A stretch of DNA of 54,847 bases from Opitutales bacterium UBA2995 (GCA_002346535.1 DDZZ01000016.1:1-54847), one strand, 5' to 3'. Counted from the stretch's first letter, positions 33,929-43,671 are shown. A program made the numbers and translations. Notes: generated from the letters alone by a model not told the origin.

Positions 33929-36900
33929 CTATTCCACTTCGAAGATTTCGAGCAAAACATTGCCGATTCCGCTGTTAGCCCCGGTAACCAAAAAGGTATA
34001 GGAACCTTGCTGAACTTCAAATACTTCCGCAACCTCACGATCGTCATTTGGAATTAAGTCGAATTGAGAAATGAGTGTTGAGTTGTCTGATTGCCACCAA
34101 TCATCCAATGTAATTTCAGGACCTGTTTCGGGAACCATCCTCAAATAAGGATCCTGTAAGGTCGCTCCGTCAACTGGCAAGGTTGGGCCGATGACTCGAA
34201 CCAAGACCTTCTTTTGGGAATCACCCTCGACCACTAAACCTCCGATCATAAGCTCACTGCCTTGTCCGACCGGTCCCCGGGTTGACAAATTTACCAATCG
34301 GCAGGAATCACAATTAGTGAGGTCAAATATTTCAATCAATCCGACTGCCATAGACTCATCCTCCTCGTTGCTTAAAACTGCGGTGTAAGCTCCGGGAGGT
34401 AAGGTAACCAAAATTGCCGCTTCTCTATTATCTTCGGGAGGAAGTCCGGTTTCAATTATCGCCAATGCCCCGAGCGAATTAGGCCAGTCGGAATTCACCA
34501 CCTCTATCGGATTAGACACACCAATCTCCACCAATCTCAAATGAGGATCGCTTATTGTTTTGGGAATTTCTCTACTTTGTAGACTTGGGCCAATTCCACG
34601 AATATAAAGAGTCATATTAGGTCCGTCAGGAATGACAAAACCTCCAATCATAACGTCGTCTGCATCCCCAACCAACCCCCGAGTAGACAAATTAATTAAA
34701 TCCGTGGCGGATTGGGTACCTGCGGAAACAATGGTAGATGTTTCAGCCGTTTCATCCATCAATGCACTCACCCGGTATTCGTATTGGGTGCCTGGGGTCA
34801 GATTTGTGTCATAGTAACTATCCTGATTGGCGCCAACCTCAACAATTTGAATCCAATCACCGCCCTGATATCTTCGTTCGATGAGGAATCCATCCTCACC
34901 GGATGAAAAATCCTCCCAATCGATTTTCATTCCTCTGCTGGTCGCAGTAAAGGCCGCCAGGTTTTGAGGTGCTAACAAGGGAGTCTCAACCGAAATCGCC
35001 GCAGGTTCACTTTCCATTTGTGAGTAGTTGCCCGATACAACCAAAGTATAGGCACCCCTGTCATCAAAATTAACCGAATCGAACACCAGTGTGCTGGAGG
35101 TTTCTCCGGATATATCAACTCCGTTCTTCTGCCACTGCAATGAATACACCTCATTACTAGAGCTGACGAATTCAGCTGAAAGCGCAAATGAAGAACCTTC
35201 CATCACCACCTGACTCACCGGTTGCAGCACGAAATCAAAAAACTCTGGCAGATCAGTAGTGATTAAAATCGCGTTATCTCCAATAACGGTCATCTTGCCG
35301 GCAGCAGCAACCCCATGCCAAAGGTTCTCCTCGGTCTCCGGAAAACGATCAATCCAGGTAAGTCCTCCATCAGAGGAAGTTGCAACTTTACCGGCGATAC
35401 CCGTTGAAACAAAGTAACCGTTATGGTAACCTACTCCAAACCAGGGCTCGTCATCTTCCTGCCTTACTTGGGTCCAGATAATTCCGTCAGGTGTGGTAAA
35501 GATACCGCCAAGACGACCTGCGTTGACGAACAAACCTGCTCCAAATTCAATATCGTTGGGTGTACCACCAAGACCGATGGTCTCCGCCTTTTCCCAATTC
35601 AGGGCATCCGTAGAAATATAAATATCCCTCTCGGCACGACAGACAAACCGACCGTTGCCAAACTCCACGTCGTCGAAAATTTCGTGTCTTTCATCGTAGG
35701 TTTTGAACCAGGATCTAGCATCTCTCGATACCCAGATTTCCGCTTCACTAAATAAAGGGTTGCTTGCATCTACCCCTCCAACTGCGACATACCATCCATG
35801 CCCGTAGTTTATAGAAAACATGCTGGCAATAGTGGGTATATTAATTAATTCCCAATTCTCAGCGTCTTCCGAAATAACGATCTGCGGCCCATCACCGCAG
35901 GCCAGAAATAATCCATTTGCGTAAGTCAGTTGGAACAAACGATTCAGTCCGGGATACTCTTTGACTTCGACATCTTGAAAGTCAGGGGACCAACGAACAA
36001 TATTGTTTAATCCAACGCTGACAAATTTGTTCTGTTCAAAGACCACCTCGCTATAACTGACAGCTCCCACCTCATCAACCGAAACCCAAGCATCCAAGGG
36101 ACCATTAAGGTCATTGTCGACAACGGTAACTGAAATTACGTTAGGATAACCAAGAGCCAAGCCATCAGAACCTTGCAAACTGATAATGAAGTTTTCTTTC
36201 TTTTCTCTTAATTCGTCTTCCAAGGGAGTCAGGGTTACTTCCAGGTCACCCGATTCCCCAGCGCCCCATGAAAGGTCAAAACTGGTCTCAAAATCACTGT
36301 CCTCCTGGGCGCCCGCTTGTATAACCTGGATACTTCCAGAAGCTGCCTCGGTAGCGTCTCCAAGCCGCTGGACTTGGATTACCACGGGATCTCCGCCCTC
36401 TTCAAGAGCCACTTCAGACTGGGTAAATTGAATCCTCGAATCCGTTTCCGCAAATTGACCGTTGGAAGCCGTATTGATCATCTTGGCCATTTCTTCGTCA
36501 ATTCCGCGAAACAATGCATTGGCGCCAATGTAAACTCCTGCCATCAACCATTCCTCGGTATCACCGGAACGGGCAATTACCGGACCTCCACTGTTACCGG
36601 CGTAGCTGTCAATGGGTTCACCACCGGAAAACAAATGATTCTCAAAGGAGTATCCGCGGTCGTAAACGGAAGACGGTATTTTGCTGACCACGATGGAATC
36701 GGTTTCGGTAGTTTTGTGCATCAACCATTTCCTGGAATCAGATCCGGAGTATTTGGCGGATGGATAACCCACAACTTCGTAAAAATTTCGGTCACCAAGG
36801 AATCCGGATTCAGAGGCTCTGGGATGAAGTTGTTGGCCTCCGTAAGGAGTCGGGAGATTATCGCTGAACGTTAACAAGAACGAGTCCCGATTGAAAGCCT

Positions 36901-37318
36901 CGAATGACGAGACACTATCCTGGCGCTTATCATCGTATTCATGGAGTACATCGTCGTAACCAGCCAAACTGACTAAAGATACTACATTCTCAAATGACTC
37001 GCTCATAGAGGATGAGGATGCCGGGACCCATTTCCGATAGTCCAACCAAGGGGATGCACTATCGGGTAGTGCATTATCCTCCCAAGCTTCAGTCCAAAAA
37101 ACGTGAGCGGCTGACAATACCAATCCAGGCCCTACCGCAACACCACTCCCCGATCTTCGAGAGGCAGTAGAACTTCTTGCGGCAAACAATCGACCCGAAA
37201 ATACGTAGGGTGGCTGCATCGCTAATTCTTCATCCAATGGTTCCGACTCAGCATGAAGTCCGGACGACGGCATTGTGGAGCTCAGACCAAGAAACAAGCA
37301 TACAAACAACCGCCTCAT
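33929..37318 (-). CDS. Large secreted trypsin-like multidomain protein
   Basis: About 1129 residues, exported. Start at ATG 37318 (MRRLFVCLFLGLSS signal), overlapping the upstream stop by 4 nt and preceded by GGAGG. Trypsin-like domain: LSAAHVFW (H72), FNRDSFLLTF (candidate D145), GNSGGPVIA (S243). Calx-beta domain at about 290-410 (VALEEGGDPVVIQV, ISVTVVDND). A propeller-like stretch at about 415-700 has repeats such as VSRDARSWF and ISTDALNWEKA. An Ig-like domain (LQWQKNGVDISGE) and a fibronectin III domain (SGEDGFLIERRYQG) follow. Two C-terminal repeats start LINLSTRGLVG and LVNLSTRGPVG. Probably surface-attached or secreted; its substrate is unknown. Confidence 0.85.
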   Translation of the reverse strand: MRRLFVCLFLGLSSTMPSSGLHAESEPLDEELAMQPPYVFSGRLFAARSSTASRRSGSGVAVGPGLVLSAAHVFWTEAWEDNALPDSASPWLDYRKWVPASSSSMSESFENVVSLVSLAGYDDVLHEYDDKRQDSVSSFEAFNRDSFLLTFSDNLPTPYGGQQLHPRASESGFLGDRNFYEVVGYPSAKYSGSDSRKWLMHKTTETDSIVVSKIPSSVYDRGYSFENHLFSGGEPIDSYAGNSGGPVIARSGDTEEWLMAGVYIGANALFRGIDEEMAKMINTASNGQFAETDSRIQFTQSEVALEEGGDPVVIQVQRLGDATEAASGSIQVIQAGAQEDSDFETSFDLSWGAGESGDLEVTLTPLEDELREKKENFIISLQGSDGLALGYPNVISVTVVDNDLNGPLDAWVSVDEVGAVSYSEVVFEQNKFVSVGLNNIVRWSPDFQDVEVKEYPGLNRLFQLTYANGLFLACGDGPQIVISEDAENWELINIPTIASMFSINYGHGWYVAVGGVDASNPLFSEAEIWVSRDARSWFKTYDERHEIFDDVEFGNGRFVCRAERDIYISTDALNWEKAETIGLGGTPNDIEFGAGLFVNAGRLGGIFTTPDGIIWTQVRQEDDEPWFGVGYHNGYFVSTGIAGKVATSSDGGLTWIDRFPETEENLWHGVAAAGKMTVIGDNAILITTDLPEFFDFVLQPVSQVVMEGSSFALSAEFVSSSNEVYSLQWQKNGVDISGETSSTLVFDSVNFDDRGAYTLVVSGNYSQMESEPAAISVETPLLAPQNLAAFTATSRGMKIDWEDFSSGEDGFLIERRYQGGDWIQIVEVGANQDSYYDTNLTPGTQYEYRVSALMDETAETSTIVSAGTQSATDLINLSTRGLVGDADDVMIGGFVIPDGPNMTLYIRGIGPSLQSREIPKTISDPHLRLVEIGVSNPIEVVNSDWPNSLGALAIIETGLPPEDNREAAILVTLPPGAYTAVLSNEEDESMAVGLIEIFDLTNCDSCRLVNLSTRGPVGQGSELMIGGLVVEGDSQKKVLVRVIGPTLPVDGATLQDPYLRMVPETGPEITLDDWWQSDNSTLISQFDLIPNDDREVAEVFEVQQGSYTFLVTGANSGIGNVLLEIFEVE

Positions 37319-38469
37319 AATTCCAACCTCCAAGTATTAGCCAACCAATTGAGCCGAGCCTCAATTTTATCGTTAAGATCCGGGTACGCGTTAACCGCGA
37401 GCCACTTGGCCAAAATATCCTTGCTGGCAATGCTTCGCGCTCGCATTTCCGTCCTGCTTAAGATAACCGATTCGGTAACCAGATTAAAAGAATAAGTGGA
37501 ATTGAAATTGGGAAATGATTCGAAAAAGACACCCTTTTCCGCAGACGAAATGGAACCGGAATCCAGATATAACTCCATCGAAGAAACTCCCTCAAGATTC
37601 CTCGGATCCAAACGCGCCATCAGTGTTGCCCGGAAACCCGTCTTCGAATCCAGGAAATCCGGATTGCTTAGGATGTGTTGAGCTCCAACCAATTCATTAG
37701 ATTGGAAAAATCGGTCCACCGAAAGTATGGCGGCATGACCCACTGAACGACTAGGAGGATCGGCAACCAACACACCTAAGCGATTCAACGACTCGTCCAA
37801 ACCTCCGGCCACTGCGACATCGAAAGCATGCAAATAAGAAAAACTGGGGTCGTTCAACCATTCACTTTTATTCAAAAGATCTTCTACCTTCCTCGCCAAA
37901 AAAGCCCGATCATCATTTCTCCAAGCATGCCGCGCTAAGGTTCGAAGCGAAAGAGCCCATTCATCTGAGTTCTCTGATGTATTCAAGATTTCTTTACCAA
38001 CTGAGATGGCTGTCTCAGAATCCAGGTTTTCAAGAGCGTCCAGAAGCGCGGTCCGAAACGTTGGATAGGACTTTAGAAATCCGTCAGCTCCGGGAGAAAA
38101 CCTGCCAAAGGCAAAAGCATCTTCCCCGGTTTGTAATAGCGATGCGATGGCTGCTGATGCGCCAGGCTGGCTATCCAGCCAGGTCATCATATTTTGAATA
38201 GCCTTCTGACCCTCGGCTTCGCCGTTGACTTGGCGGAGCAGTTGCAACTCGCCCCACAACCGATCCAAGAGTTCGGGAGAAACTTCGGAAATGGTATTTC
38301 GATTTTCGATGATCCGAATAGGATTTAAAATTGCATTGGAATCACTCCTATCCGGCGAAGAGCTTGGATGATTATTTTCCGGATCCCCGAATGGCAAAAA
38401 TTTCCAGATGAAAATTGCCAGAGAAACTAAAACGCAAAGCGGAAAAGCGATTTTTAGCTGTTTACGCAT
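37315..38469 (-). CDS. Membrane-anchored protein of unknown function
   Basis: About 384 residues. Start taken at MRKQLKIAFPLCVLVSLAIF, which gives a basic N-terminus followed by one transmembrane helix; an in-frame Met lies 18 nt upstream. The rest is helical and hydrophilic, with patterns like LRTLARHAWRNDDRAFLARK and LLDALENLDSETAISVGKEI that suggest HEAT or TPR-like repeats. It shares an ATGA overlap with the secreted protease-like gene, so the two are very likely co-translated and may work together. No family recognised. Confidence 0.7.
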   Translation of the reverse strand: MRKQLKIAFPLCVLVSLAIFIWKFLPFGDPENNHPSSSPDRSDSNAILNPIRIIENRNTISEVSPELLDRLWGELQLLRQVNGEAEGQKAIQNMMTWLDSQPGASAAIASLLQTGEDAFAFGRFSPGADGFLKSYPTFRTALLDALENLDSETAISVGKEILNTSENSDEWALSLRTLARHAWRNDDRAFLARKVEDLLNKSEWLNDPSFSYLHAFDVAVAGGLDESLNRLGVLVADPPSRSVGHAAILSVDRFFQSNELVGAQHILSNPDFLDSKTGFRATLMARLDPRNLEGVSSMELYLDSGSISSAEKGVFFESFPNFNSTYSFNLVTESVILSRTEMRARSIASKDILAKWLAVNAYPDLNDKIEARLNWLANTWRLEL

Positions 38470-38516
38470 TTGCAAATTATGAAGCACGAAGCGTGGATAA
38501 ATTCAATATCTCGTAT

Positions 38517-40247
38517 TTAATTGACGACTTTTTTCCCAATCGACCAGAGGATGATCAGGCTGATTACTGGAAATAATACGAAAAAAGTCCAAAGAGGGAT
38601 GCCCATTCCCACAAAAAGATAGCCCGTTACTGAAGCAATGAACATGACTGTCAGGGCATAGATTACCTGGGTGCTCACATGGTCGATATGATCGCAACCG
38701 GAAGCGATGGAAGATAAGACCGTGGTATCACTGATCGGACTGCAATGGTCACCAAAAATTGCGCCATCCAGAATGGCTGCCGAGGTGAGGAAGAAAAACA
38801 GCTGTGATTCTCCCTGATAGGCACCCAAACTATAGGCGAGAGGTAATATAACCGGAATAAGGATGCCCATGGTTCCAAAACTCGTGCCCGTAGCAAAGGC
38901 CATCCCGGATGCGATGAAAAAAGTCAGTAGTGGCAACGTCCAAACCGGAAAACGGTCTCCCAAAAGCGAAATCAGATATTCATCCGTATGCAGACCCGTG
39001 GTGCAAATTTCCTTCATACCCCATGCCATAATTAAAATAAAGGCCGCCATCCAAAGGGTAGGAAATGCCTGTAAATAGGCTTTAATCGCGGCACCCGGTT
39101 TGAGTACTCGACTGCTAGAGGCCAACAAAATGGCCCAGATTCCACCGGTGATAGCAGCGATAGCCAGAATAAGCATCGAACCTGCCTCGCCATAAGCAGG
39201 ATTCGTCGCATAACCAAAGGCCTCGCGCCAATTGGCCATTAAGCCAAAGGAAAAGGGTATTCCCGCCTCAGTCATTCTATAACTGCCAATCAGCAAAATA
39301 CCTACAAAGATCGTAGCAATCACCCAGAGAATAGGCAGTGCCGCATTGCGGGCCAGGTGCTTTTGACCTTCATCCGGTTCTAAAATTTCGTTTTTTTCTG
39401 AAAGAATTAACTGCGCTCCTTCACGTTGAACAAGACCGGTATCATGAGATCGTTTTTCAGCGCGGTACATCGGGCCAAAATCGCGGTCTGTTGCCGAAGT
39501 CAGAATCAGAAAAATCAAAGTACCCCAGCAATAAAAACGATAGGGCACACTTTTGATGAAGATCCCATATCCTGTTTCATCCAGGCCAATTGCCTCGGCA
39601 GTTTGGGAAAATAAAAAAACTTCGAAAGCAATCCAGGTGGACAACATGGCCAATCCCGCTATGGGAGCGGTAGTTGAATCGACCAAGTAAGCCAATTTCT
39701 CGCGCGAAATTCTAAAACGATCTGTTAGTTTCCGCATGGTTGAGCCCACCACGACCGTGTTGGAATAGTCGTCAAAGAAAATGATTAGACCCGCACAGAA
39801 GGTAGCTAATTTCGTTGACCTGCGGCCACGTGCCAAAACGCTGAGTTTTTCAGCCAATCCATGAATACCCCCACTGCGGTAGGTAACATGAATCATACCA
39901 ACCAACCCAAAGAGGAATATAAAAATAAAGATGCTGAACCCATCGATGAGGTTTTGAAGAATGAAAATATTGAAAGCGCTAGGTAAGGTAACGATTGGAT
40001 TCGGCCCAAAGGCCAAAAAGGACCCTGTCAAAAAGGCGGCTAGTAGCGCCACAATGAGGTTGCGAAAACTTAATGCGGCTGCCACCGCGACAATCGGTGG
40101 CAAGACGCTATACCATTGGCCATTTAACTGCTGGCCCTCAAAGGACCGTTGAGGGATCAGATAAAAAATGAGGGCAGCGATCCCGACACTCACAAAAAAA
40201 GCCGCAACACGCCTGGGTTGACGTAAGATTTTATAGGAATCGTCCAT
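38517..40247 (-). CDS. NhaC-family Na+/H+ antiporter
   Basis: 576-residue inner-membrane antiporter of the NhaC family with about 12 helices. Typical segments are FSIFIFIFLFGLVGMIHV, FCAGLIIFFDDYSNTVVVGS, ISREKLAYLVDSTTAPIAGL, and the late GTSFGTMGILIPVILPL and DGAIFGDHCSPISDTTVLSS. The last motif with DHCSPISDT is strongly conserved. An extra cytoplasmic loop of about 40 residues (about 255-300) splits the middle. Fits a marine or saline habitat. Its 5' leader region contains strong hairpins. Confidence 0.92.
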   Translation of the reverse strand: MDDSYKILRQPRRVAAFFVSVGIAALIFYLIPQRSFEGQQLNGQWYSVLPPIVAVAAALSFRNLIVALLAAFLTGSFLAFGPNPIVTLPSAFNIFILQNLIDGFSIFIFIFLFGLVGMIHVTYRSGGIHGLAEKLSVLARGRRSTKLATFCAGLIIFFDDYSNTVVVGSTMRKLTDRFRISREKLAYLVDSTTAPIAGLAMLSTWIAFEVFLFSQTAEAIGLDETGYGIFIKSVPYRFYCWGTLIFLILTSATDRDFGPMYRAEKRSHDTGLVQREGAQLILSEKNEILEPDEGQKHLARNAALPILWVIATIFVGILLIGSYRMTEAGIPFSFGLMANWREAFGYATNPAYGEAGSMLILAIAAITGGIWAILLASSSRVLKPGAAIKAYLQAFPTLWMAAFILIMAWGMKEICTTGLHTDEYLISLLGDRFPVWTLPLLTFFIASGMAFATGTSFGTMGILIPVILPLAYSLGAYQGESQLFFFLTSAAILDGAIFGDHCSPISDTTVLSSIASGCDHIDHVSTQVIYALTVMFIASVTGYLFVGMGIPLWTFFVLFPVISLIILWSIGKKVVN

Positions 40248-40328
40248 AGTTTAAGGCGGGAGGCCTGGAAGAAAGACAAGGGATGTATTTTGCAGATTTC
40301 AAGCCCATCGAGAAATAAGAACCACTTA

Positions 40329-40457
40329 GAAACCTACCATATACTGAGGTTTCAAAGCCGAGCTGTTAATAATAGTTGGAGCTTGAATCCAACTGCATTT
40401 GGGCAGCAACTTGGGGATGTCCAGAGGAGGACCACTTCCTGTGGACCGGGCATCCCC
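40329..40457. other. Possible structured RNA upstream of nhaC
   Basis: Part of the 344-nt gap between nhaC and the DUF748 remnant; the rest shows nothing. Successive hairpins: GAAACCT/AGGTTTC (40329-40335, 40347-40353); GTTGGA/TCCAAC (40375-40380, 40388-40393); CTGC/GCAG around ATTTGG; and GGGGATG/CATCCCC (40413-40419, 40451-40457), with an inner GTCC/GGAC that shares G40419 as an alternative pairing. On the minus strand this is the nhaC leader, about 80-200 nt before the start codon. It could be a riboswitch or a small RNA on either strand. I cannot match it to a named class. Confidence 0.4.
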
Positions 40458-40591
40458 TCTTATTTGTAGAATTTGCGATAATATTCATAATTAGGCCCGA
40501 ACAATAATATTTCGAGATTGGTACAAATTAGTGCTGCGAATTGCCAGAGCACAGCAAAGAGTGGAGTTCAGTTTATTCGGGATCAGTTTTT

Positions 40592-41045
40592 ATGAAGTAG
40601 GTTTTATTTGGATCTAAAATCAAGATCGTCCTAACGGTAATAGGAATCCTGGCAGTTCTCTACACTTTTGCCGGGTTTGTTCTGGTTCCCTGACTGGCCC
40701 AGCCACGTATTGTGAATATCGTGGCGGAAACCACAAACCGGAAGGTCCGTCTGGATGTTCTAAAAGTTAACCCATTCGTTCTATCAGGAACACTGGTGGA
40801 ATTTGAAGGAACCGACACCGATGGAGAAGCCTTGCTATCTTTCGATCAAGCTCATGTGGAAATTTTAACTCTTTCCCTTTATTTTTGGAAACGGAATTCA
40901 TCTCAAGGAGCTTGATCTTACCATCCCCTATTTTCGTTTACAGGTTAACGAATCCGGCTCTTTGAACATTGCTGATATTCTAAACAACATCACCGCGATG
41001 GGCGGGAAGGAAAAACCTGAAGATTCGTCGCATTGGAACCCTTGA
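40592..41045 (+). pseudogene. N-terminal remnant of AsmA-like DUF748 protein
   Basis: ATG at 40592 is followed by a TAG at codon 3. The readable protein is then IKIVLTVIGILAVLYTFAGF, with a TGA where a Trp is expected (VLVP-stop-LAQPRIVNIVAE), and then VRLDVLKVNPFVLSGTLVEF and DTDGEALLSFDQAHVE. A frameshift near 40890 moves to IHLKELDLTIPYFRLQVNES and GSLNIADIL, ending at 41045. This is the N-terminal part of the long DUF748/AsmA-like envelope proteins (normally around a thousand residues). The rest of the gene is missing. Confidence 0.75.
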
Positions 41046-41069
41046 GATGACAAGGGTTCTTGGATTTTT

Positions 41070-41378
41070 TTGAGACCTAGGATTTTAGCCTACCAAAAAT
41101 CTAGACCTGTTCACTACATACTGACAGACAGCAAAGCTCCTATCCCTTACATTAAAGACGGAAAAATTGAGGATCGACGTCAAAAAAGGCTGAAACAAAT
41201 TAAGCAACCAGTTCTAAGGATTTGGAATCGACGAGGAATCGTGAATGTAATTTTCGATTATGAAGGCAGCTATGATCCAACCAGTGAAAGTCCCATTATC
41301 CATCTCGAGGTGGGCTTCGAAGGAATCGAAGATGCACGAGCCGTTTACGACCTACTTGAGAATTCTCAACGAAATTAG
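41070..41378 (+). CDS. Hypothetical protein
   Basis: Open frame of about 102 codons with only a TTG near its start (41070). The frame reads ILAYQKSRPVHYILTDSKAP, then RIWNRRGIVNVIFDYEGSYD and EVGFEGIEDARAVYDLLENS. Composition is protein-like and the frame has no stop, but there is no recognised domain, signal or membrane segment. It may be the 3' part of a gene whose start was lost in the adjoining DUF748 remnant. It ends 1 nt from the convergent nucleotidyltransferase stop. Confidence 0.35.
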   Translation: MRPRILAYQKSRPVHYILTDSKAPIPYIKDGKIEDRRQKRLKQIKQPVLRIWNRRGIVNVIFDYEGSYDPTSESPIIHLEVGFEGIEDARAVYDLLENSQRN

Positions 41379-41379
41379 A

Positions 41380-42273
41380 TCAGAACCAAAGGCGTTTCGG
41401 ATAAACGCCCCTGTCAATAAGCTGAGATAAACGGGCAGCCGCATCCGCTCTATCTTCGCGGTTGGTGAGGCCGAGCCAGGGTTCTTGGGAATGTTTTACG
41501 CTAACAGTAGCGGCACTTCTACTAATCCAGTTAAACACACTGACTGGCAAATAGTACTCTTCCTTCATAGGTTGCGTCATATTGGAAAGGAATCGCTTAA
41601 AATCCTCCTGCAAAAAGGAAAGAAAATCCTGAGAGAATCCCCAAAGATTCAAAGAGACTAAGGTTTCGTCACTTAACGTTCGGTCTTTGCCTGCCAAATG
41701 AGCCACAATTCCATTTTCACTTCTTGCGATCTTCGTGAGCTCCTCGATTCCAGTCAGCTGGCCTTCTCCTGAAATTTCACAAATTGCGCGCGATACACTG
41801 CCGTGTTCGGAGAGTGTATTTCCAAGGCTGAACGCTATCAGCACACCCGATTTTGAATCGATGTGCTGCAGTGATCCACCGAGCAGCTGAAACGAACTTG
41901 GCCCGTAAAAATCATCCGCATTGATCGCAGCAAACGGGCCTTGGATTTTGGAAGAAGCCGAAAGCAAAGCATGACCAGTCCCCATTGGTTTTTCACGGCC
42001 CTCGGGCGCTTGGTCCAAAGTCTGGTAAGCAAATTCCACCGCAACATGATCTTCAAAACGCCGGGTGATGCGTTCCCTAAAAGCTTCTTCCATCTGCTCC
42101 TGAATTACGATGATGATTTTGTCAAAGCCACTTCGAAGAGCATCATAGATTGAATAATCTAGCAGCACCTCATCGGATGGACCAAGACCTTCCATTTGCT
42201 TAATGCCTCCATAACGGCTACCCAATCCGGCAGCTAAAATAACTAACGCTAACTCGTTCACACTTTTCCTCAC
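41380..42273 (-). CDS. NTP_transferase-type sugar nucleotidyltransferase
   Basis: 297-residue nucleotidyltransferase of the GT-A-like NTP_transferase family. The N-terminal LVILAAGLGSRYGGIKQMEG is the GXGXR pyrophosphorylase signature with the following Lys, and AAINADDFYGPSSF contains the metal-binding Asp. Related proteins of this length occur in Bacteroidota and Verrucomicrobiota, often without an assigned sugar. It overlaps the RNA methyltransferase stop by 4 nt and is translated after it. The substrate is unknown. Confidence 0.85.
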   Translation of the reverse strand: MRKSVNELALVILAAGLGSRYGGIKQMEGLGPSDEVLLDYSIYDALRSGFDKIIIVIQEQMEEAFRERITRRFEDHVAVEFAYQTLDQAPEGREKPMGTGHALLSASSKIQGPFAAINADDFYGPSSFQLLGGSLQHIDSKSGVLIAFSLGNTLSEHGSVSRAICEISGEGQLTGIEELTKIARSENGIVAHLAGKDRTLSDETLVSLNLWGFSQDFLSFLQEDFKRFLSNMTQPMKEEYYLPVSVFNWISRSAATVSVKHSQEPWLGLTNREDRADAAARLSQLIDRGVYPKRLWF

Positions 42274-43460
42274 ACAATTTTCTCGTTCCCCTTTGAGGTC
42301 GAGTCTTTAAACCGGGTTCTTCTCGTCCCGGAGTACAATTCGTATTCCAGCAATCGACAGTCGATAGGCCCGTTGTAGAATTCGATTTTTCGCGTAGTGC
42401 GTAAACCGATACGTTTTCCCAATCGAGGATTTCCTGTAAACACATAGGCCCAATAACCGGCCGCCTTATTCTTAAAGAAATCCCCCACATCCTGATAAAG
42501 ATTTATGAGCTGTTTCTCATCACCCAATCGAGCTCCGTATTCCGGATTAATTACCAAAACACCAGAAGGCTCTGGAAAAGAAATATCTCTAAAATCTTTC
42601 ACCTCAAATTCTATATGGTGTTCTACCCCGGACAATCGGGCATTGTGTCGGGCAGCTTCGATTGCTTCCGGACTGATATCCGAGGCCATGATTTTAAAGT
42701 CCAGACGTTTGCGGGTTGATTTGGCGATGGTAGACCTTACCTCTTTGAATCGTTCAATATCAAATGCCTTGAAGTGCATAAAACCAAAGTTGTCTCTCAA
42801 AAAACCAGGCGGCCGGCCAAGAGCGATCAATGCTGCTTCAATGGCCAAAGTACCGCTCCCACACATCGGGTTAACAAAGTTGGATTGACCGTCCCATCGT
42901 GTGGCCGCGATAATTGCTGCCGCGAGCGATTCACGAACCGGTGCCTTCCAGGGATGAATCCGGTAACCACGGTTACTCAATGGACGACCGGAAGTATCCA
43001 AATATAGCATGACCTTCTCATCTCGCCAGTAAAGGAACAGTACTGTTTTAGTTTGATCCGGTCCTGAATCGGGGCGTTGGCCTGTCTCCGTTCGAATCTG
43101 GTCAACCACCGCATCCTTTAGTTTCATTCGGGCAAACTGCGTGTTGTCGATGGATTCCGTCAGGACGGAGCTGATAACGCACACATATCCATCTTCTGGT
43201 ATCCAATGATTCCAGGAAATCTTCCCGGCATTTTGGTAAAGCTCGTCAGGGGTGTTAGCCTCAAACTCGTCCAAAAAGTAAAGAACCCGTAGGCCCGTTC
43301 TAATCTGCAAATTTAACAACCAGCAATCCTCAACAGTGCCCTCCGTAAAGACACCTGCATCAACCACCTCCACCACCGGATAATTCAGCTGTTTTAGTTC
43401 AGCTTCCAGGTAGGAAGTGCCCCGTTTCGGGCAAGTTATCAGAATAGGGCGAGGCGTCAT
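42270..43460 (-). CDS. THUMP-containing RNA methyltransferase (RlmL/YpsC type)
   Basis: Class I RNA methyltransferase of about 396 residues with an N-terminal THUMP-like RNA-binding region and a C-terminal Rossmann domain; likely target is a guanine N2 in 23S rRNA. Start at MTPRPILITCPKRGTSYLEA (43460), since the longer frame adds unrelated residues. Motifs are HPWKAPVRESLAAAIIAAT, FVNPMCGSGTLAIEAALIA (motif I), IMASDISPEAIEAARHNA and VLVINPEYGARLG. The catalytic motif IV is N-P-E-Y instead of the usual N-P-P-Y. Confidence 0.88.
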   Translation of the reverse strand: MTPRPILITCPKRGTSYLEAELKQLNYPVVEVVDAGVFTEGTVEDCWLLNLQIRTGLRVLYFLDEFEANTPDELYQNAGKISWNHWIPEDGYVCVISSVLTESIDNTQFARMKLKDAVVDQIRTETGQRPDSGPDQTKTVLFLYWRDEKVMLYLDTSGRPLSNRGYRIHPWKAPVRESLAAAIIAATRWDGQSNFVNPMCGSGTLAIEAALIALGRPPGFLRDNFGFMHFKAFDIERFKEVRSTIAKSTRKRLDFKIMASDISPEAIEAARHNARLSGVEHHIEFEVKDFRDISFPEPSGVLVINPEYGARLGDEKQLINLYQDVGDFFKNKAAGYWAYVFTGNPRLGKRIGLRTTRKIEFYNGPIDCRLLEYELYSGTRRTRFKDSTSKGNEKIV

Positions 43461-43671
43461 AAAAAGGGAGTAAAACACAGATTGGCCGGGGTAATCCAAG
43501 CACAAAAATGCTTATGCTTTCCATTTTTTGAGGACTCCCCTCAAAAAATGAGAACAAAACCAAGATTCATGTATCCAACAAAGGTGATTCCAACGTATAG
43601 AGATAAAATAGGGTTGCTTCACAAGGGCCGATTGCTCTCTAAGTCATTCAACCCATCTCTCATACGTACAT

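Noticed and set aside
35423..36874. Plus-strand open frames of 80 to 185 codons opposite the large secreted protein
   Set aside because: They mirror the minus-strand gene, have no recognisable motifs, and arise from its codon bias.
40413..40457. SRP or 6S RNA gene in the nhaC leader
   Set aside because: The conserved GGAAGGAAGCA-type apical motif of SRP RNA and the long rod of 6S RNA are not present.
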